Made by a program: the position numbers and the translations under genes. From the NCBI RefSeq assembly GCF_010092505.1, contig NZ_CP048021.1, positions 806,001 through 870,000 of the forward strand: 64,000 nt of DNA. The letters are read 5' to 3'. The notes under the pieces were generated by a model. That model worked only from the letters and a program-made list of their open reading frames with translations, did not search any database and was not told the DNA's origin. How positions within the stretch are numbered: the first letter of the stretch is position 1; each line of letters opens with the position of its first letter. Positions 37,163 to 47,021 of this stretch are shown here, piece by piece. Origin of the DNA: Virgibacillus sp. MSP4-1. Lineage in GTDB: Bacteria > Bacillota > Bacilli > Bacillales > Alkalibacillaceae.

Positions 37163-37179
37163 TTAGTACCTAGTCATAA
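37163..37179. promoter_or_regulatory. FapR operator
   Basis: TTAGTACCTAGTCATAA matches the 17-bp FapR box of Bacillales as I recall it (TTAGTACCTA plus an inverted half). It begins four bases after the -10 box, covering the transcription start. FapR would repress its own operon until malonyl-CoA rises. Confidence 0.88.
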
Positions 37180-37197
37180 TTGTGGACGGTGTCATAC

Positions 37198-37779
37198 ATG
37201 AAGAAACCAAAAAAAGCAAGACAGGCAGAACTTAAAGAAACCATTTCCCGAATGCCATTTATTACAGATGAAGAGCTTGCGAAACAGTTCAGTGTAAGTA
37301 TTCAAACCATTCGTTTAGATCGAATGGAACTGTCGATCCCTGAGGTACGGGAGCGCATTAAATCTGTAGCCACACACGAATGGAATGAAACCGTAAAGGC
37401 TTTACCTATTGATGAAGTCATCGGTGAAATTATTGATTTGGAACTGGATCAACGTGCGATTTCCATTCTGGATATTGGGAGAGAACACGTTTTTTCACGT
37501 AACAAAATCGCCCGGGGTCACCATCTGTTTGCACAGGCAAATTCATTAGCGGTTGCCGTTATTAATGATGAACTGGCCCTGACAGCCAAATCCGATCTTA
37601 ACTTTAAACGACAGGTTAAAGAAGGAGAACGAGTCGTAGCTAAAGCAGATGTTAAAGGAAGTGACGAAAAAGGGCGTACGATGGTTTCGGTACAAAGCTT
37701 TGTTGATAATGAACCTGTTTTTTACGGGTTGTTTGAAATGTACCGCTCAAATGAGCAAAAAGGAGAGGCAAACGAATGA
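37198..37779 (+). CDS. fapR: Transcription factor FapR
   Basis: A 193-residue repressor of fatty-acid and phospholipid genes. An N-terminal helix-turn-helix (about 20-45, [19 protein letters not shown]) is joined by a helix to a hotdog-fold domain (about 80-190) that binds malonyl-CoA, with the run [19 protein letters not shown] 37198 is preferred to GTG 37180, which sits at the edge of the operator. It overlaps plsX by four bases. Confidence 0.96.
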   Translation: MKKPKKARQAELKETISRMPFITDEELAKQFSVSIQTIRLDRMELSIPEVRERIKSVATHEWNETVKALPIDEVIGEIIDLELDQRAISILDIGREHVFSRNKIARGHHLFAQANSLAVAVINDELALTAKSDLNFKRQVKEGERVVAKADVKGSDEKGRTMVSVQSFVDNEPVFYGLFEMYRSNEQKGEANE

Positions 37780-38780
37780 AACTAGCAATCGATGCAATGG
37801 GAGGCGATCATGCTCCGGAAGCTATTGTAAAGGGTGCTTGTACTGCTGTTCAGAATATACCTGATTTATCCATTGTCCTTGTCGGCGATCAGGAGCAGAT
37901 CAAACCTTTCCTTACTCAAACAGAACGAATGGATATTATACATACGACAGATGTTATTAAATCAGAAGATGAGCCGGTAAAAGCTGTTCGAAGGAAGAAA
38001 AACGCATCTATGGTTCTGATGGCTAATGAAGTAAAGGAAGGAAGAGCTGATGCGTGTATTTCAGCTGGAAATACCGGGGCATTAATGAGTGCGGGTTTAT
38101 TCATTGTTGGCCGGATCAAAGGAATTGACCGTCCAGCCTTAAGTCCAACCCTTCCAACCCTAGATGGAAAAGGCTTTTTGCTGTTGGATGTCGGGGCAAA
38201 TGTCGATGCAAAACCTCAGCACTTATTGCAATACGGACTGATGGGTTCCATTTATGCTGAAAAAGTGAGAGGCATCACGAATCCAAGGGTGGGTCTGTTA
38301 AACGTTGGTACCGAAAGTCAAAAAGGAAGTGACTTAGCGAAGAAGGCCTTTGATTTAATGGATGATGCCCCGATTCATTTTGTGGGTAATGTTGAAGCCA
38401 GAGACTTTTTAAATGGTGTGGCAGATGTCGTTGTCACCGATGGATTCTCAGGCAATATTGCCCTTAAATCCATAGAGGGAACTGCATTAGGTATGTTTTC
38501 CATGATGAAGGAAGTTTTCATGAAAAATGTAAAAACAAAAATTGCTGCAAGTGTTTTAAAATCTGATTTAAAAGGTCTTAAGAATAAGCTGGACTACTCA
38601 GAATATGGAGGTGCCGGATTATTTGGACTGGCAGCTCCGGTGATAAAGGCGCATGGTTCTTCTAATGAAACAGCTGTATATAATGCGATTCAGCAGGCCT
38701 GTCAACTGGTTGAACAGGATGTCACAGCGAAAATAGAAGAAACAGTCCAATCCTATAAAGCAGAGGAGGGGAATGAATGA
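37776..38780 (+). CDS. plsX: Phosphate acyltransferase PlsX
   Basis: A 334-residue peripheral membrane enzyme that converts acyl-ACP to acyl-phosphate, the first step of phosphatidic acid synthesis with PlsY. It contains the conserved start [27 protein letters not shown] and [14 protein letters not shown]. It overlaps fapR and fabD by four bases at each end, so the three are coupled. Confidence 0.96.
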   Translation: MKLAIDAMGGDHAPEAIVKGACTAVQNIPDLSIVLVGDQEQIKPFLTQTERMDIIHTTDVIKSEDEPVKAVRRKKNASMVLMANEVKEGRADACISAGNTGALMSAGLFIVGRIKGIDRPALSPTLPTLDGKGFLLLDVGANVDAKPQHLLQYGLMGSIYAEKVRGITNPRVGLLNVGTESQKGSDLAKKAFDLMDDAPIHFVGNVEARDFLNGVADVVVTDGFSGNIALKSIEGTALGMFSMMKEVFMKNVKTKIAASVLKSDLKGLKNKLDYSEYGGAGLFGLAAPVIKAHGSSNETAVYNAIQQACQLVEQDVTAKIEETVQSYKAEEGNE

Positions 38781-39721
38781 AAAAAGTAGCGTTTCTATTT
38801 CCCGGACAGGGATCTCAGGAGACTGGTATGGCAAAAGCCTTTTATGAAAAGGATGAGGATGTAAGAACTTTAGTGGATCAGGCCGAGGAAGTTCTTCAAG
38901 TACCAATTAAAAAGTTAATGTTTGAAGGCCCTCAGGAAGAGCTGACTAAAACGGAGCATGCACAGCCGGCTTTGTTATTATCCAGCTTAGCTGCGTTAAA
39001 AGTTCTTGAGAAGGAAGGCATCCGTCCTGAAATGGCAGCAGGACACAGCCTCGGAGAATACAGTGCATTGGTAAGTGCCGGTGCCCTATCCGCTGAAGAT
39101 GGCTTAAAGCTTGTTCAGAAACGGGGACAATTAATGGAGAAAGCATACCCTGCCGGCAAAGGCTCTATGGCTGCTGTGTTAGGGCTTGATGAATCCACGG
39201 TTCAACACACGATACAAGAGATTTCCGAACAGGGAGAGGTCGTTGATATTGCCAATGACAATTGTCCTGGACAAATTGTTATCTCTGGAACGAAACAGGG
39301 GATTGAACAAGCAGTTGACAAACTGAAGGAGAATGGTGCGAAAAAGGTGCTTCCGTTAAATGTGAGTGGGCCGTTCCATTCCAGATTAATGGAGCCTGCC
39401 AGTGGTGAATTGGCAGCAGAGCTTAATCAGGTGAACATAAAAGATGCGGATTTCCCCGTTTATGCAAATGTCACTGCCGAACCCGTTCAGGACCAGACAG
39501 AAATTAGAGACCTCCTTGTTAAACAGCTTTACTCACCAGTTCGATTTTCAGAAACCATTTCAAATATGCTGGAAAAGGATGTTGATGCGTTTGTCGAGGT
39601 GGGTAATGGCAAGGTTTTATCCGGACTGGTCCGTAAAGTGAAACGAAGAGCGAAAACATTCTCTGTTCAGGATCCGGATTCCATGAACGCTTTTCTTGAG
39701 TGGTATAAGGAGGATTCATAA
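38777..39721 (+). CDS. fabD: Malonyl-CoA:ACP transacylase
   Basis: A 314-residue enzyme that transfers malonyl groups to acyl carrier protein. It begins [11 protein letters not shown]. The active-site Ser91 is in GHSLGEYSA and His201 in PFHSRLM. It overlaps plsX by four bases, and its stop shares one base with the fabG start. Confidence 0.97.
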   Translation: MKKVAFLFPGQGSQETGMAKAFYEKDEDVRTLVDQAEEVLQVPIKKLMFEGPQEELTKTEHAQPALLLSSLAALKVLEKEGIRPEMAAGHSLGEYSALVSAGALSAEDGLKLVQKRGQLMEKAYPAGKGSMAAVLGLDESTVQHTIQEISEQGEVVDIANDNCPGQIVISGTKQGIEQAVDKLKENGAKKVLPLNVSGPFHSRLMEPASGELAAELNQVNIKDADFPVYANVTAEPVQDQTEIRDLLVKQLYSPVRFSETISNMLEKDVDAFVEVGNGKVLSGLVRKVKRRAKTFSVQDPDSMNAFLEWYKEDS

Positions 39722-40461
39722 TGTTAGGTGGGAAAAATGCATTAGTAACAGGAGCATCACGGGGGATTGGTCGTGCTATTGCGATTGAGCTAGCCCAAAA
39801 TGGTGCGAACGTTGCGGTTAACTATGCAGGAAACGAACAGAAAGCAAACGAAGTCGTTAAGGAAATTGAAGACTTAGGAGGCCGGGCATTCCCTGTGCAG
39901 GCGAATGTTTCCAGTTCAGATGATGTTAAGGGAATGATTAAGAGCGTGATTGACACATTTGGTTCCCTTGACATTCTTGTAAACAATGCAGGCATCACTC
40001 GGGATAATTTACTAATGAGAATGAAGGAAGAAGAGTTTGAAGACGTCATTGATACGAACTTAAAAGGAGTCTTCTTAACAACAAAGGCTGTAACAAGGCA
40101 AATGATGAAACAAAAGGGCGGCCGAATCATTAACATTGCTTCCATTGTTGGAGTGGCAGGAAATCCGGGGCAGGCAAATTATGTAGCCGCTAAGGCCGGA
40201 GTTATTGGTTTGACGAAAACGACAGCCAAAGAGCTTGCTTCCCGTAATATTCTGGTGAATGCCGTAGCACCCGGGTATATCTCAACAGATATGACAGATG
40301 AACTGGATGAGGAGACCCGTGAAATGATGCTATCTGCCATTCCGTTAAACCGTCTGGGCAAACCAGAGAATGTGGCAAAAGTCGTCAAATTCCTGGCCTC
40401 CGAAGACGCCGCATACATGACAGGCCAGACCCTCCACGTAGACGGCGGAATGGTTATGTAG
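39721..40461 (+). CDS. fabG: 3-oxoacyl-ACP reductase FabG
   Basis: A 246-residue short-chain dehydrogenase that reduces 3-ketoacyl-ACP with NADPH. The cofactor motif [12 protein letters not shown] is at about 10-21, and the catalytic residues are Ser141, Tyr154 and Lys158 (YVAAKAG). NAG at NNAGITRDN is intact. A short copy of the dispersed repeat module begins at the base after its stop, before acpP. Confidence 0.97.
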   Translation: MLGGKNALVTGASRGIGRAIAIELAQNGANVAVNYAGNEQKANEVVKEIEDLGGRAFPVQANVSSSDDVKGMIKSVIDTFGSLDILVNNAGITRDNLLMRMKEEEFEDVIDTNLKGVFLTTKAVTRQMMKQKGGRIINIASIVGVAGNPGQANYVAAKAGVIGLTKTTAKELASRNILVNAVAPGYISTDMTDELDEETREMMLSAIPLNRLGKPENVAKVVKFLASEDAAYMTGQTLHVDGGMVM

Positions 40462-40483
40462 AAAGAAAAGCGAAGGCGACCGT
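40462..40483 (+). repeat. Solo AAAGCGGAGGCGAC-family module between fabG and acpP
   Basis: GAAAAGCGAAGGCGACCGTT matches the module found at 11.5, 17.9 and 48.4 kb with one change. It lies inside the fatty-acid operon, so the repeat would be transcribed in the fabG-acpP mRNA. Confidence 0.6.
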
Positions 40484-40516
40484 TATTTTACATTCCATCG
40501 AAGGGAGGTGACAACA

Positions 40517-40753
40517 ATGGCAGACGTTTTTGAACGCGTAAAAAAAGTAATTGTTGACCAGTTAGAGGTCGAAGAAGCAAAAGTAACCATGGAAGCATCT
40601 TTCAGCGATGACCTTGAAGCTGATTCACTTGATGTAGTTGAGTTAGTGATGGAGCTGGAAGATGAATTCGATATGGAAATCTCCGATGAAGACGCAGAAA
40701 AAATTGGAACTGTAGGAGATGCTGTGGACTACATAAATAAGTCACAGTCCTAA
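40517..40753 (+). CDS. acpP: Acyl carrier protein
   Basis: A 78-residue acidic carrier protein with four helices. Ser37, in the motif [14 protein letters not shown], receives the 4'-phosphopantetheine arm. ATG 40517 follows AAGGGAGGTG; the frame's three upstream codons lie in that site. It ends the FapR-controlled operon; a hairpin follows, then rnc. Confidence 0.97.
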   Translation: MADVFERVKKVIVDQLEVEEAKVTMEASFSDDLEADSLDVVELVMELEDEFDMEISDEDAEKIGTVGDAVDYINKSQS

Positions 40754-40786
40754 TGAATGTATATCAACTTTATGTTTGAAATTATA

Positions 40787-40816
40787 GGAAAGCCTTGTTT
40801 TTTAACAGGGCTTTCC
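40787..40816 (+). terminator. Hairpin after acpP
   Basis: GGAAAGCCTTG (40787-40797) pairs with CAGGGCTTTCC (40806-40816). The T-tract after it is poor, so termination may be partial and rnc may be read through. Confidence 0.6.
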
Positions 40817-40865
40817 ATTCATTTATTTAATGAATAACTATATCTAAAGATAGGTGGAAGTAAAG

Positions 40866-41558
40866 GTGAATTTTGAACAATTCCAAGAGCAAATTGGTGT
40901 CCATTTTCAGAACCAGGCACTGTTAAAAAAGGCTTTTACACATTCATCGTATGTGAATGAACATCGGAATCGGGGTTTGGAAGATAATGAGCGGCTCGAA
41001 TTTTTGGGTGATGCGGTTTTGGAGCTTGCTGTATCCCAATTTTTATACCGTAAATTTCAGAAAATGAATGAAGGAGAGATGACAAAGTTCAGGGCTTCCA
41101 TTGTATGTGAACCTTCTCTTGTTCATTTTGCTGAGAAGCTTCAATTTAATGATTTGGTATTGCTGGGAAAAGGAGAAGAAATGACGGGTGGACGAACCAG
41201 ACCGGCATTACTGGCAGATGCTTTTGAAGGATTTATAGGAGCTTTGTACCTTGATCAGGGCTTTGATACTGTTTTGAGTTTTCTGGATGAATATGTTTTT
41301 CCTGAAATAAAACCTGGTGCTTTTTCTCATGCGATGGATTATAAGAGTATGCTTCAGGAGGTTGTACAGCAGGATCAGGAAGGAGACATTGATTATACCA
41401 TTATTGATGAAAAGGGACCTGCTCATAACCGGGAATTTATTGCAGAGGTAACCATTCAAAGTGAAGGATTTGGAAAGGGAAGCGGCCGTACAAAGAAGGA
41501 AGCAGAACAAAATGCGGCGAAAGAAGCTCTGGATAAAATAAAAGAACAACAATTATAA
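40866..41558 (+). CDS. rnc: Ribonuclease III
   Basis: A 230-residue double-strand-specific endoribonuclease for rRNA and scRNA processing. The signature [16 protein letters not shown] is in the catalytic domain and a dsRNA-binding domain occupies about 155-228 ([22 protein letters not shown]). GTG 40866 is preferred; GTG 40854 lies in the binding site AGGTGGAAG. In B. subtilis smc follows, but here a minus-strand gene intervenes. Confidence 0.94.
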   Translation: MNFEQFQEQIGVHFQNQALLKKAFTHSSYVNEHRNRGLEDNERLEFLGDAVLELAVSQFLYRKFQKMNEGEMTKFRASIVCEPSLVHFAEKLQFNDLVLLGKGEEMTGGRTRPALLADAFEGFIGALYLDQGFDTVLSFLDEYVFPEIKPGAFSHAMDYKSMLQEVVQQDQEGDIDYTIIDEKGPAHNREFIAEVTIQSEGFGKGSGRTKKEAEQNAAKEALDKIKEQQL

Positions 41559-41608
41559 TAGGTGCCAAAGCTTTCGAATCCCTGTTTTGAAAGCTTTGGC
41601 ACCTATTA
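41556..41608. terminator. Long perfect hairpin between convergent rnc and UPF0435 genes
   Basis: A 20-bp perfect inverted repeat (41556-41575 with 41589-41608) has core GGTGCCAAAGCTTTC and a 13-base loop. It includes the rnc stop codon. It lacks a T-run on either strand, so it may protect 3' ends rather than terminate. Confidence 0.6.
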
Positions 41609-41617
41609 ACTCAGGTT

Positions 41618-41845
41618 CTATTCCTTGACTCTGTATTTTCTCAGTTCTTCAATGATGGCCTGTATTTCCGGTACACTTAATTGACCCTTGCTTTTAACCA
41701 TTTCATAGACCGACTTTATTTCATGATAATCTTTGACATCGAAATACTTAGGGTCCAATACACCCCGATTAATAACTTGTAAATCATTCATAAGTTCTTC
41801 AACCATAAATGATAAATTCTGCTCGGATACTTCATTTAAGTTCAC
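41618..41845 (-). CDS. UPF0435 (DUF1128) family protein
   Basis: A 75-residue acidic, helical protein matching the UPF0435/YfkK family of Bacillaceae (core KSVYEMVKSKGQLSVPEIQAIIEELRKYR). No function is known. The start ATG (reading MNLNEVSEQ) follows AAGGAGTG on the minus strand. In B. subtilis yfkK is elsewhere and rnc is followed directly by smc, so this gene is an insertion or relocation. A 20-bp hairpin separates it from rnc. Confidence 0.85.
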   Translation of the reverse strand: MNLNEVSEQNLSFMVEELMNDLQVINRGVLDPKYFDVKDYHEIKSVYEMVKSKGQLSVPEIQAIIEELRKYRVKE

Positions 41846-41893
41846 GTCAACACTCCTTTATGTAGAAACATTCTTCTTTCCTATTATATTCTA

Positions 41894-41902
41894 TGATAAA
41901 AT
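41894..41902 (+). promoter_or_regulatory. Possible extended -10 promoter for smc-ftsY
   Basis: TGA-TAAAAT, the same extended -10 form as ahead of yloC, lies 100 bases before smc. No clear -35 box is present. Confidence 0.4.
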
Positions 41903-42001
41903 ATACAAGGTTAAAAAGAAACCTATAACTGAAAAATGATGATAACAAACATCTTTCTATAAAGTAAGTGGTATGAAAATAGATTACAGGAGGAAAATGA
42001 T

Positions 42002-45000
42002 ATGTTCCTCAAACGATTAGATACAGTAGGATTTAAATCATTTGCTGAGAGAATTTCCGTAGAATTTGTTCCGGGTGTTACGGCTGTTGTCGGCCCCAAT
42101 GGAAGCGGAAAAAGTAATATAACAGATGCCATTCGCTGGGTTTTAGGAGAACAGTCTGCGAAATCCCTGCGTGGATCTAAAATGGAGGATATCATTTTTG
42201 CAGGCAGTGATACACGGAAGGCACTCAATTTTGCAGAAGTTTCACTTGTTTTAGATAACGAGGATAGTGCTTTGCCGATTGACTATCAGGAGGTTGATAT
42301 CACTCGTCGTGTATACAGATCCGGTGAAAGTGAATTTTTAATAAATCAGCAGCCGTGTCGATTAAAGGATATCATTGATCTATTTATGGACTCAGGTTTG
42401 GGAAAGGAAGCCTTTTCGATTATCAGTCAGGGAAAGGTTGAAGAAATTTTAAGCTCCAAACCTGAAGAGCGACGGGCGATTTTTGAAGAAGCTGCTGGAG
42501 TGTTAAAGTATAAGCAACGGAAGAAAAAAGCGGAAATGAAGCTGGCTGAAACCCAGGAAAATCTTTATCGTGTAGAAGATATTATTTATGAAATTGAAGG
42601 ACAGCTTGAACCTTTGAAAGAACAAGCTGAAACAGCGGAAACCTATTTAAAGAAAAAGGACGAATTGAAAAAGCATGAGGTCTCCTTACTCGTCACAGAG
42701 ATTGAAAGGTTAAATGAAGAATGGCAATCTCTGCTTAGCCAAATAGAAGAACAAAAGCAGGAGATTCTACATAAACAGACGGGGATTCAACAGGAAGAAG
42801 CTGAGCTGGAAAAAGAAAGGGCTGAGATACAGGGACTTGATCAGGCCATCGAACAGATGCAAAATCAAATGCTTTCGTTAACCCAGGAACTGGAAAACCT
42901 GGAGGGGCGCAAGCGGTTGTTTAATGAACGCTGGAAGCATTATGAAGAAAACAAGGATAAACTGGCAGATGAAGAACAGCGTTTAGATGTGAAGATAGCC
43001 AATGTTACGAAACAGCTGACAAATGATGAAGAGCAGCTTAATGTGCTGGTTTCTGAGAGAGAAGAAACAAAGGAACGAATGGCAGCTCTGGAGCAAAGCC
43101 TTGGCACCTCCCGGGAAAGTATGGAGGAGAAAATAGAGGAGCTGAAAAGTGAGTACATTGAGGTATTAAATGAACAGGCAGCTAAACGGAATGAACTGCA
43201 GGGAATCGAACGCAGTCTGGAACAGAATAAGCAAAAGAAAAACAGAATGACTGATCGTTTTCAGGGGTTATTGGATCAGCGAGAAGAGATTGATCAGGAA
43301 CAGGAATCCATTACAGACCAACTAAAGACGATTGAACAAAGCCTTTCTGAAAAACAAAAGGTATTGAATGGAGAAAAGTCTTCACTTCAGGAACAAAAAT
43401 CCCAAGTTGAAGAAGAGCAGAAAAAATTAAATCAGGGATATCAGTTCATCCACAAGCTTAGGTCAAAAAAAGAAATGCTTGAAGAGATGAAGGAGGACTT
43501 TTCGGGGTTTTTCCAGGGTGTGAAAGCTGTTCTGAAAGCAAGAGAACGGAAAGAATTAAGCGGTATTCATGGAGCCGTAGCAGAAACGATTCAAATTGGG
43601 GATGATTATGTTCTCGCGATTGAAACGGCACTTGGGGGACAAGCCCAGCACATTATAATGGAAAATGAAAATGATGCTCGTCAGGCCATTCAATGGCTTA
43701 AAAAGACGAACAATGGCAGAGCAACTTTTCTTCCGTTACCTTCTATGCAGCCCAAGCGTATACCTGAACATCTGATTCGTAATATCGAAAACCACCAAGG
43801 CTTTATAGGCGTAGCTGAGCAATTGGTGGATTATGATCAAAAGTTTTCAAATGTCATTCAGTCTTTACTTGGGAACATTGTGATTGCACGAACCCTGAAA
43901 GACGCCAATGAATTAGCCGGTCTACTGAATCGCCGTTTTCGGATTGTCACACTTGACGGGGATGTAGTGAATCCTGGGGGTTCGATGACTGGTGGAGCTC
44001 AGAAGAAGAAAAATCAATCTTTATTTACGAGGGAAAAAGAGTTAAGTCAGGTGTCTAAAAAGCTGCAGGAATTTGAAGAAAGAACAAAAAGCTTTGAACA
44101 TCAGCTTGATGAACGTATTCAGTCTCAGAAGCAGAACGAGAGGCGTGTACAGGAACTGGAGAATGAAATCAATCAGCTCCAATCACAGGTCAGTAAGCTT
44201 CAGGGAGACTTAAGAGAGGTTAAATTGAAGCGTGAGAATGTCAATGACCACTTATCTCTTTATGATCAGGAGCAGGAGCAATTCCAGGAAGAAGAACAGG
44301 AACTTAAGAACTCTACTGATGCGTTATCCAGTCGTCTTCAGCAACTTGAAGATGAGGCGGAGAGCCTGCAAAATCAGATTGATACCCTTACCCATGAGCT
44401 CACGAATCAACAGGAATCCAGTGAAAAAATACAACAGGAATATCATCACCTCCAGGTCATGCTTGCTGAGCAGGATACAAACGTGAAAAACCAGAAAGAA
44501 AAAGTAAACAGCCTGAAGCGTGACTTATCTGATTTTCAGTCCCAAAAAGACCAATTAAAGGAAGAGCATACAGCTCTGGAGGAAATAAAGGAGCAGGGAC
44601 AGACAGCTGAGGAAATTGAACAGGAAATTGAGGATAAACGTAAGGAGAAACTGGAAACCCAAAATACCTTAAAGTCAAAACGGGAAGAAAGACAGCAGCG
44701 GAACCAAATGACGGAGGATCTGGAAAAGGAAATAAAAGAGAGAAACCGTATTCTTAATCAGCGGACCGATGATCTGCAGCAGAAGGAAGTAAAAGCGAAC
44801 CGTCTGGATGTTGAGTTGGAAAACAACCTCAGTGTCTTACAAGAGGAATATATGCTGTCCTTTGAAAAGGCACTTTCAGACTTTGGAAGAACCGACAATA
44901 CAGATAAAGCGAAACATACCGTTCAGCAAATCAAACAGGAGATTGATCGTCTGGGAACGGTGAACTTAGGTGCGATTGATGAGTATAAACGAATTCAGGA

Positions 45001-45568
45001 ACGGTATGAATTTATAACGACTCAACGTCAGGATTTACTGGAGGCCAAGGATACCCTTTATGCTGTTATTAAAGAAATGGATGAGGAAATGGTCACCCGT
45101 TTTGAAGGCACGTTCAATCAGATTCAAAAGGAATTCACGGATGTGTTTAAGAAATTATTTGGTGGTGGCCGGGCCGATTTAAAATTAACAGATCCAAAAG
45201 ACTTACTTGAAACGGGTGTTGACATTGTTGCCCAGCCTCCAGGTAAAAAACTGCAAAATCTGGGACTTCTCTCGGGAGGGGAGCGGGCCCTCACCGCCAT
45301 TGCCCTTCTGTTTGCGATTTTAAGAGTCCGGCCAGTTCCATTCTGTGTATTGGATGAAGTAGAGGCTGCGCTTGACGAAGCAAATGTCAACCGTTTTGCC
45401 CAGTATTTAAAGGAATTCAGTGAAAATACACAGTTCATTGTCATTACCCACCGGAAAGGAACAATGGAGGAAGCCGATGTCCTTTACGGTGTAACCATGC
45501 AGGAGTCGGGGGTCTCGAAATTGGTTTCTGTACGTCTGGAAGAAACTGATCAAATGGTAAATGCTTAA
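42002..45568 (+). CDS. smc: Chromosome segregation protein SMC
   Basis: An 1188-residue condensin ATPase. Walker A GPNGSGKS is at 31-38. Two long coiled coils (about 170-500 and 680-1020) flank a hinge with the runs SGIHGAVAETIQI and GGSMTGGAQKKK. The C-terminal head holds the signature LSGGERALTAIALLFA and Walker B FCVLDEVEAALDEANV. It works with ScpA/ScpB to compact and segregate the chromosome. Length is standard. ATG 42002 follows ACAGGAGGAA. Confidence 0.97.
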   Translation: MFLKRLDTVGFKSFAERISVEFVPGVTAVVGPNGSGKSNITDAIRWVLGEQSAKSLRGSKMEDIIFAGSDTRKALNFAEVSLVLDNEDSALPIDYQEVDITRRVYRSGESEFLINQQPCRLKDIIDLFMDSGLGKEAFSIISQGKVEEILSSKPEERRAIFEEAAGVLKYKQRKKKAEMKLAETQENLYRVEDIIYEIEGQLEPLKEQAETAETYLKKKDELKKHEVSLLVTEIERLNEEWQSLLSQIEEQKQEILHKQTGIQQEEAELEKERAEIQGLDQAIEQMQNQMLSLTQELENLEGRKRLFNERWKHYEENKDKLADEEQRLDVKIANVTKQLTNDEEQLNVLVSEREETKERMAALEQSLGTSRESMEEKIEELKSEYIEVLNEQAAKRNELQGIERSLEQNKQKKNRMTDRFQGLLDQREEIDQEQESITDQLKTIEQSLSEKQKVLNGEKSSLQEQKSQVEEEQKKLNQGYQFIHKLRSKKEMLEEMKEDFSGFFQGVKAVLKARERKELSGIHGAVAETIQIGDDYVLAIETALGGQAQHIIMENENDARQAIQWLKKTNNGRATFLPLPSMQPKRIPEHLIRNIENHQGFIGVAEQLVDYDQKFSNVIQSLLGNIVIARTLKDANELAGLLNRRFRIVTLDGDVVNPGGSMTGGAQKKKNQSLFTREKELSQVSKKLQEFEERTKSFEHQLDERIQSQKQNERRVQELENEINQLQSQVSKLQGDLREVKLKRENVNDHLSLYDQEQEQFQEEEQELKNSTDALSSRLQQLEDEAESLQNQIDTLTHELTNQQESSEKIQQEYHHLQVMLAEQDTNVKNQKEKVNSLKRDLSDFQSQKDQLKEEHTALEEIKEQGQTAEEIEQEIEDKRKEKLETQNTLKSKREERQQRNQMTEDLEKEIKERNRILNQRTDDLQQKEVKANRLDVELENNLSVLQEEYMLSFEKALSDFGRTDNTDKAKHTVQQIKQEIDRLGTVNLGAIDEYKRIQERYEFITTQRQDLLEAKDTLYAVIKEMDEEMVTRFEGTFNQIQKEFTDVFKKLFGGGRADLKLTDPKDLLETGVDIVAQPPGKKLQNLGLLSGGERALTAIALLFAILRVRPVPFCVLDEVEAALDEANVNRFAQYLKEFSENTQFIVITHRKGTMEEADVLYGVTMQESGVSKLVSVRLEETDQMVNA

Positions 45569-45586
45569 AAGAAAGGAAGATTCTAC

Positions 45587-46597
45587 TTGAGTTTCTTTAA
45601 AAAGCTAAAGGATAAAATCAATAACCAAACGGAACAAGTGACAGATAAATTTAAGGATGGACTTACAAAGACGAGAGATTCGTTTGCGACTAAAATGAAT
45701 GATCTGGTAGCGAAATATCGAAAAGTCGATGAGGAATTTTTTGAGGAACTGGAAGAAGTACTGATCTCCGCAGATGTTGGTGTGGAGACTGTTATGGAAC
45801 TCATTGAAGAATTAGAAATGGAAGTGAAACGCCGTAATATCAAAGACACTTCAGAGGTTGTGGAAGTGATCTCTGAAAAGCTGGTTGAGATTTATTATGG
45901 AGATGCGGATGAAGAGATAGAAGAGCTGAATTTAAACGAAGACAGCTTATCCGTGGTTCTGTTTGTAGGAGTTAATGGTGTCGGAAAAACAACAACTATT
46001 GGAAAGCTTGCTCATCGACTTAAAGAGGAAGGAAAAACAGTGATGCTTGCGGCAGGAGATACCTTCAGAGCTGGTGCCATTGAACAGCTTGATGTATGGG
46101 GAGAACGCGTAGGTGTTGAAGTCATTAAACATAGCGAGGGCAGTGATCCGGCTGCCGTCATATATGATGGGATTCAGGCTGCGAAATCAAGAAATGCCGA
46201 CGTGCTTCTGTGTGATACGGCAGGACGTCTGCAAAATAAAGTGAATTTAATGAACGAACTTTCTAAGGTTAAACGTGTCATCTCACGTGAGATCCCTGAA
46301 GCTCCTCAGGAAGTATTGCTTGTTTTGGATGCTACAACGGGTCAGAATGCTATGAGTCAGGCTAAAACCTTTTCTGAATCAACGGATGTTTCTGGAATTG
46401 TGTTGTCCAAATTGGATGGGACGGCTAAAGGAGGCATAGTGTTAGCAATTCGGAATGAGTTGTCTATTCCGGTTAAGTATGTCGGACTTGGTGAAAAGGT
46501 AACAGATTTACAACCGTTCAATGCCAATTCCTTTGTTTATGGTTTATTTGCTGACATGGTTGATCAGGACACAAACACAGATGCAAGAGATGACTAG
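45587..46597 (+). CDS. ftsY: Signal recognition particle receptor FtsY
   Basis: A 336-residue SRP-receptor GTPase with an N-terminal helical N domain (about 20-110) and a G domain: G1 GVNGVGKT (128-135), DTAGRLQNK and the G4 motif LSKLDGTAKGG. No extended acidic A domain is present, normal for Bacillus. The start is TTG 45587 after AAAGGAAG, giving the usual SFFKKLKDK start. It precedes ylxM and ffh. Confidence 0.96.
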   Translation: MSFFKKLKDKINNQTEQVTDKFKDGLTKTRDSFATKMNDLVAKYRKVDEEFFEELEEVLISADVGVETVMELIEELEMEVKRRNIKDTSEVVEVISEKLVEIYYGDADEEIEELNLNEDSLSVVLFVGVNGVGKTTTIGKLAHRLKEEGKTVMLAAGDTFRAGAIEQLDVWGERVGVEVIKHSEGSDPAAVIYDGIQAAKSRNADVLLCDTAGRLQNKVNLMNELSKVKRVISREIPEAPQEVLLVLDATTGQNAMSQAKTFSESTDVSGIVLSKLDGTAKGGIVLAIRNELSIPVKYVGLGEKVTDLQPFNANSFVYGLFADMVDQDTNTDARDD

Positions 46598-46674
46598 CTG
46601 TATCTTGACACATCGCAGCATTCCCCTTTACCATTTAAATGTAAAGGATATTCCCTTAACAAGAGGTGTTTACC

Positions 46675-47010
46675 TTGCTCGAAAAAACAACCCGAATGAA
46701 CTATTTATTTGATTTTTATCAGAAATTGCTAACACCAAAACAAAAGAGTTATATGGAACTATACTATCTTGAAGATTATTCTTTAGGTGAAATTGCAGAG
46801 GAATTTGATGTGAGCAGACAGGCAGTTTATGATAATATTAGAAGAACAGAGTCTATGCTCGAAGAATATGAAGAGAAGTTAGATCTTTATCATAAATTCA
46901 AACAGAGAAACGAGCTTATTCATGAATTGAAAGAAACCATTGAAAGCAGAGACGCAATGGATAAATCTGAACTGTTGAGATTTATCCAAAGGTATGAAAA
47001 TCTAGATTAG
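46675..47010 (+). CDS. ylxM: SRP-associated helix-turn-helix protein YlxM
   Basis: A 111-residue UPF0122-family protein with a sigma-region-4-like helix-turn-helix ([22 protein letters not shown], in two parts around residues 36-57). It is coded next to ffh and is thought to stimulate or assemble the SRP complex. The start is TTG 46675, with AAGAGGTG at 46661-46668; the upstream GTG is part of that site. ffh follows 11 bases later. Confidence 0.92.
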   Translation: MLEKTTRMNYLFDFYQKLLTPKQKSYMELYYLEDYSLGEIAEEFDVSRQAVYDNIRRTESMLEEYEEKLDLYHKFKQRNELIHELKETIESRDAMDKSELLRFIQRYENLD

Positions 47011-47021
47011 GAGGCGGCTGT

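Noticed and set aside
41556-41608. Ordinary Rho-independent terminator for rnc
   Set aside because: The stem is perfect but no T-run follows on either strand; kept only as a hairpin of uncertain role.
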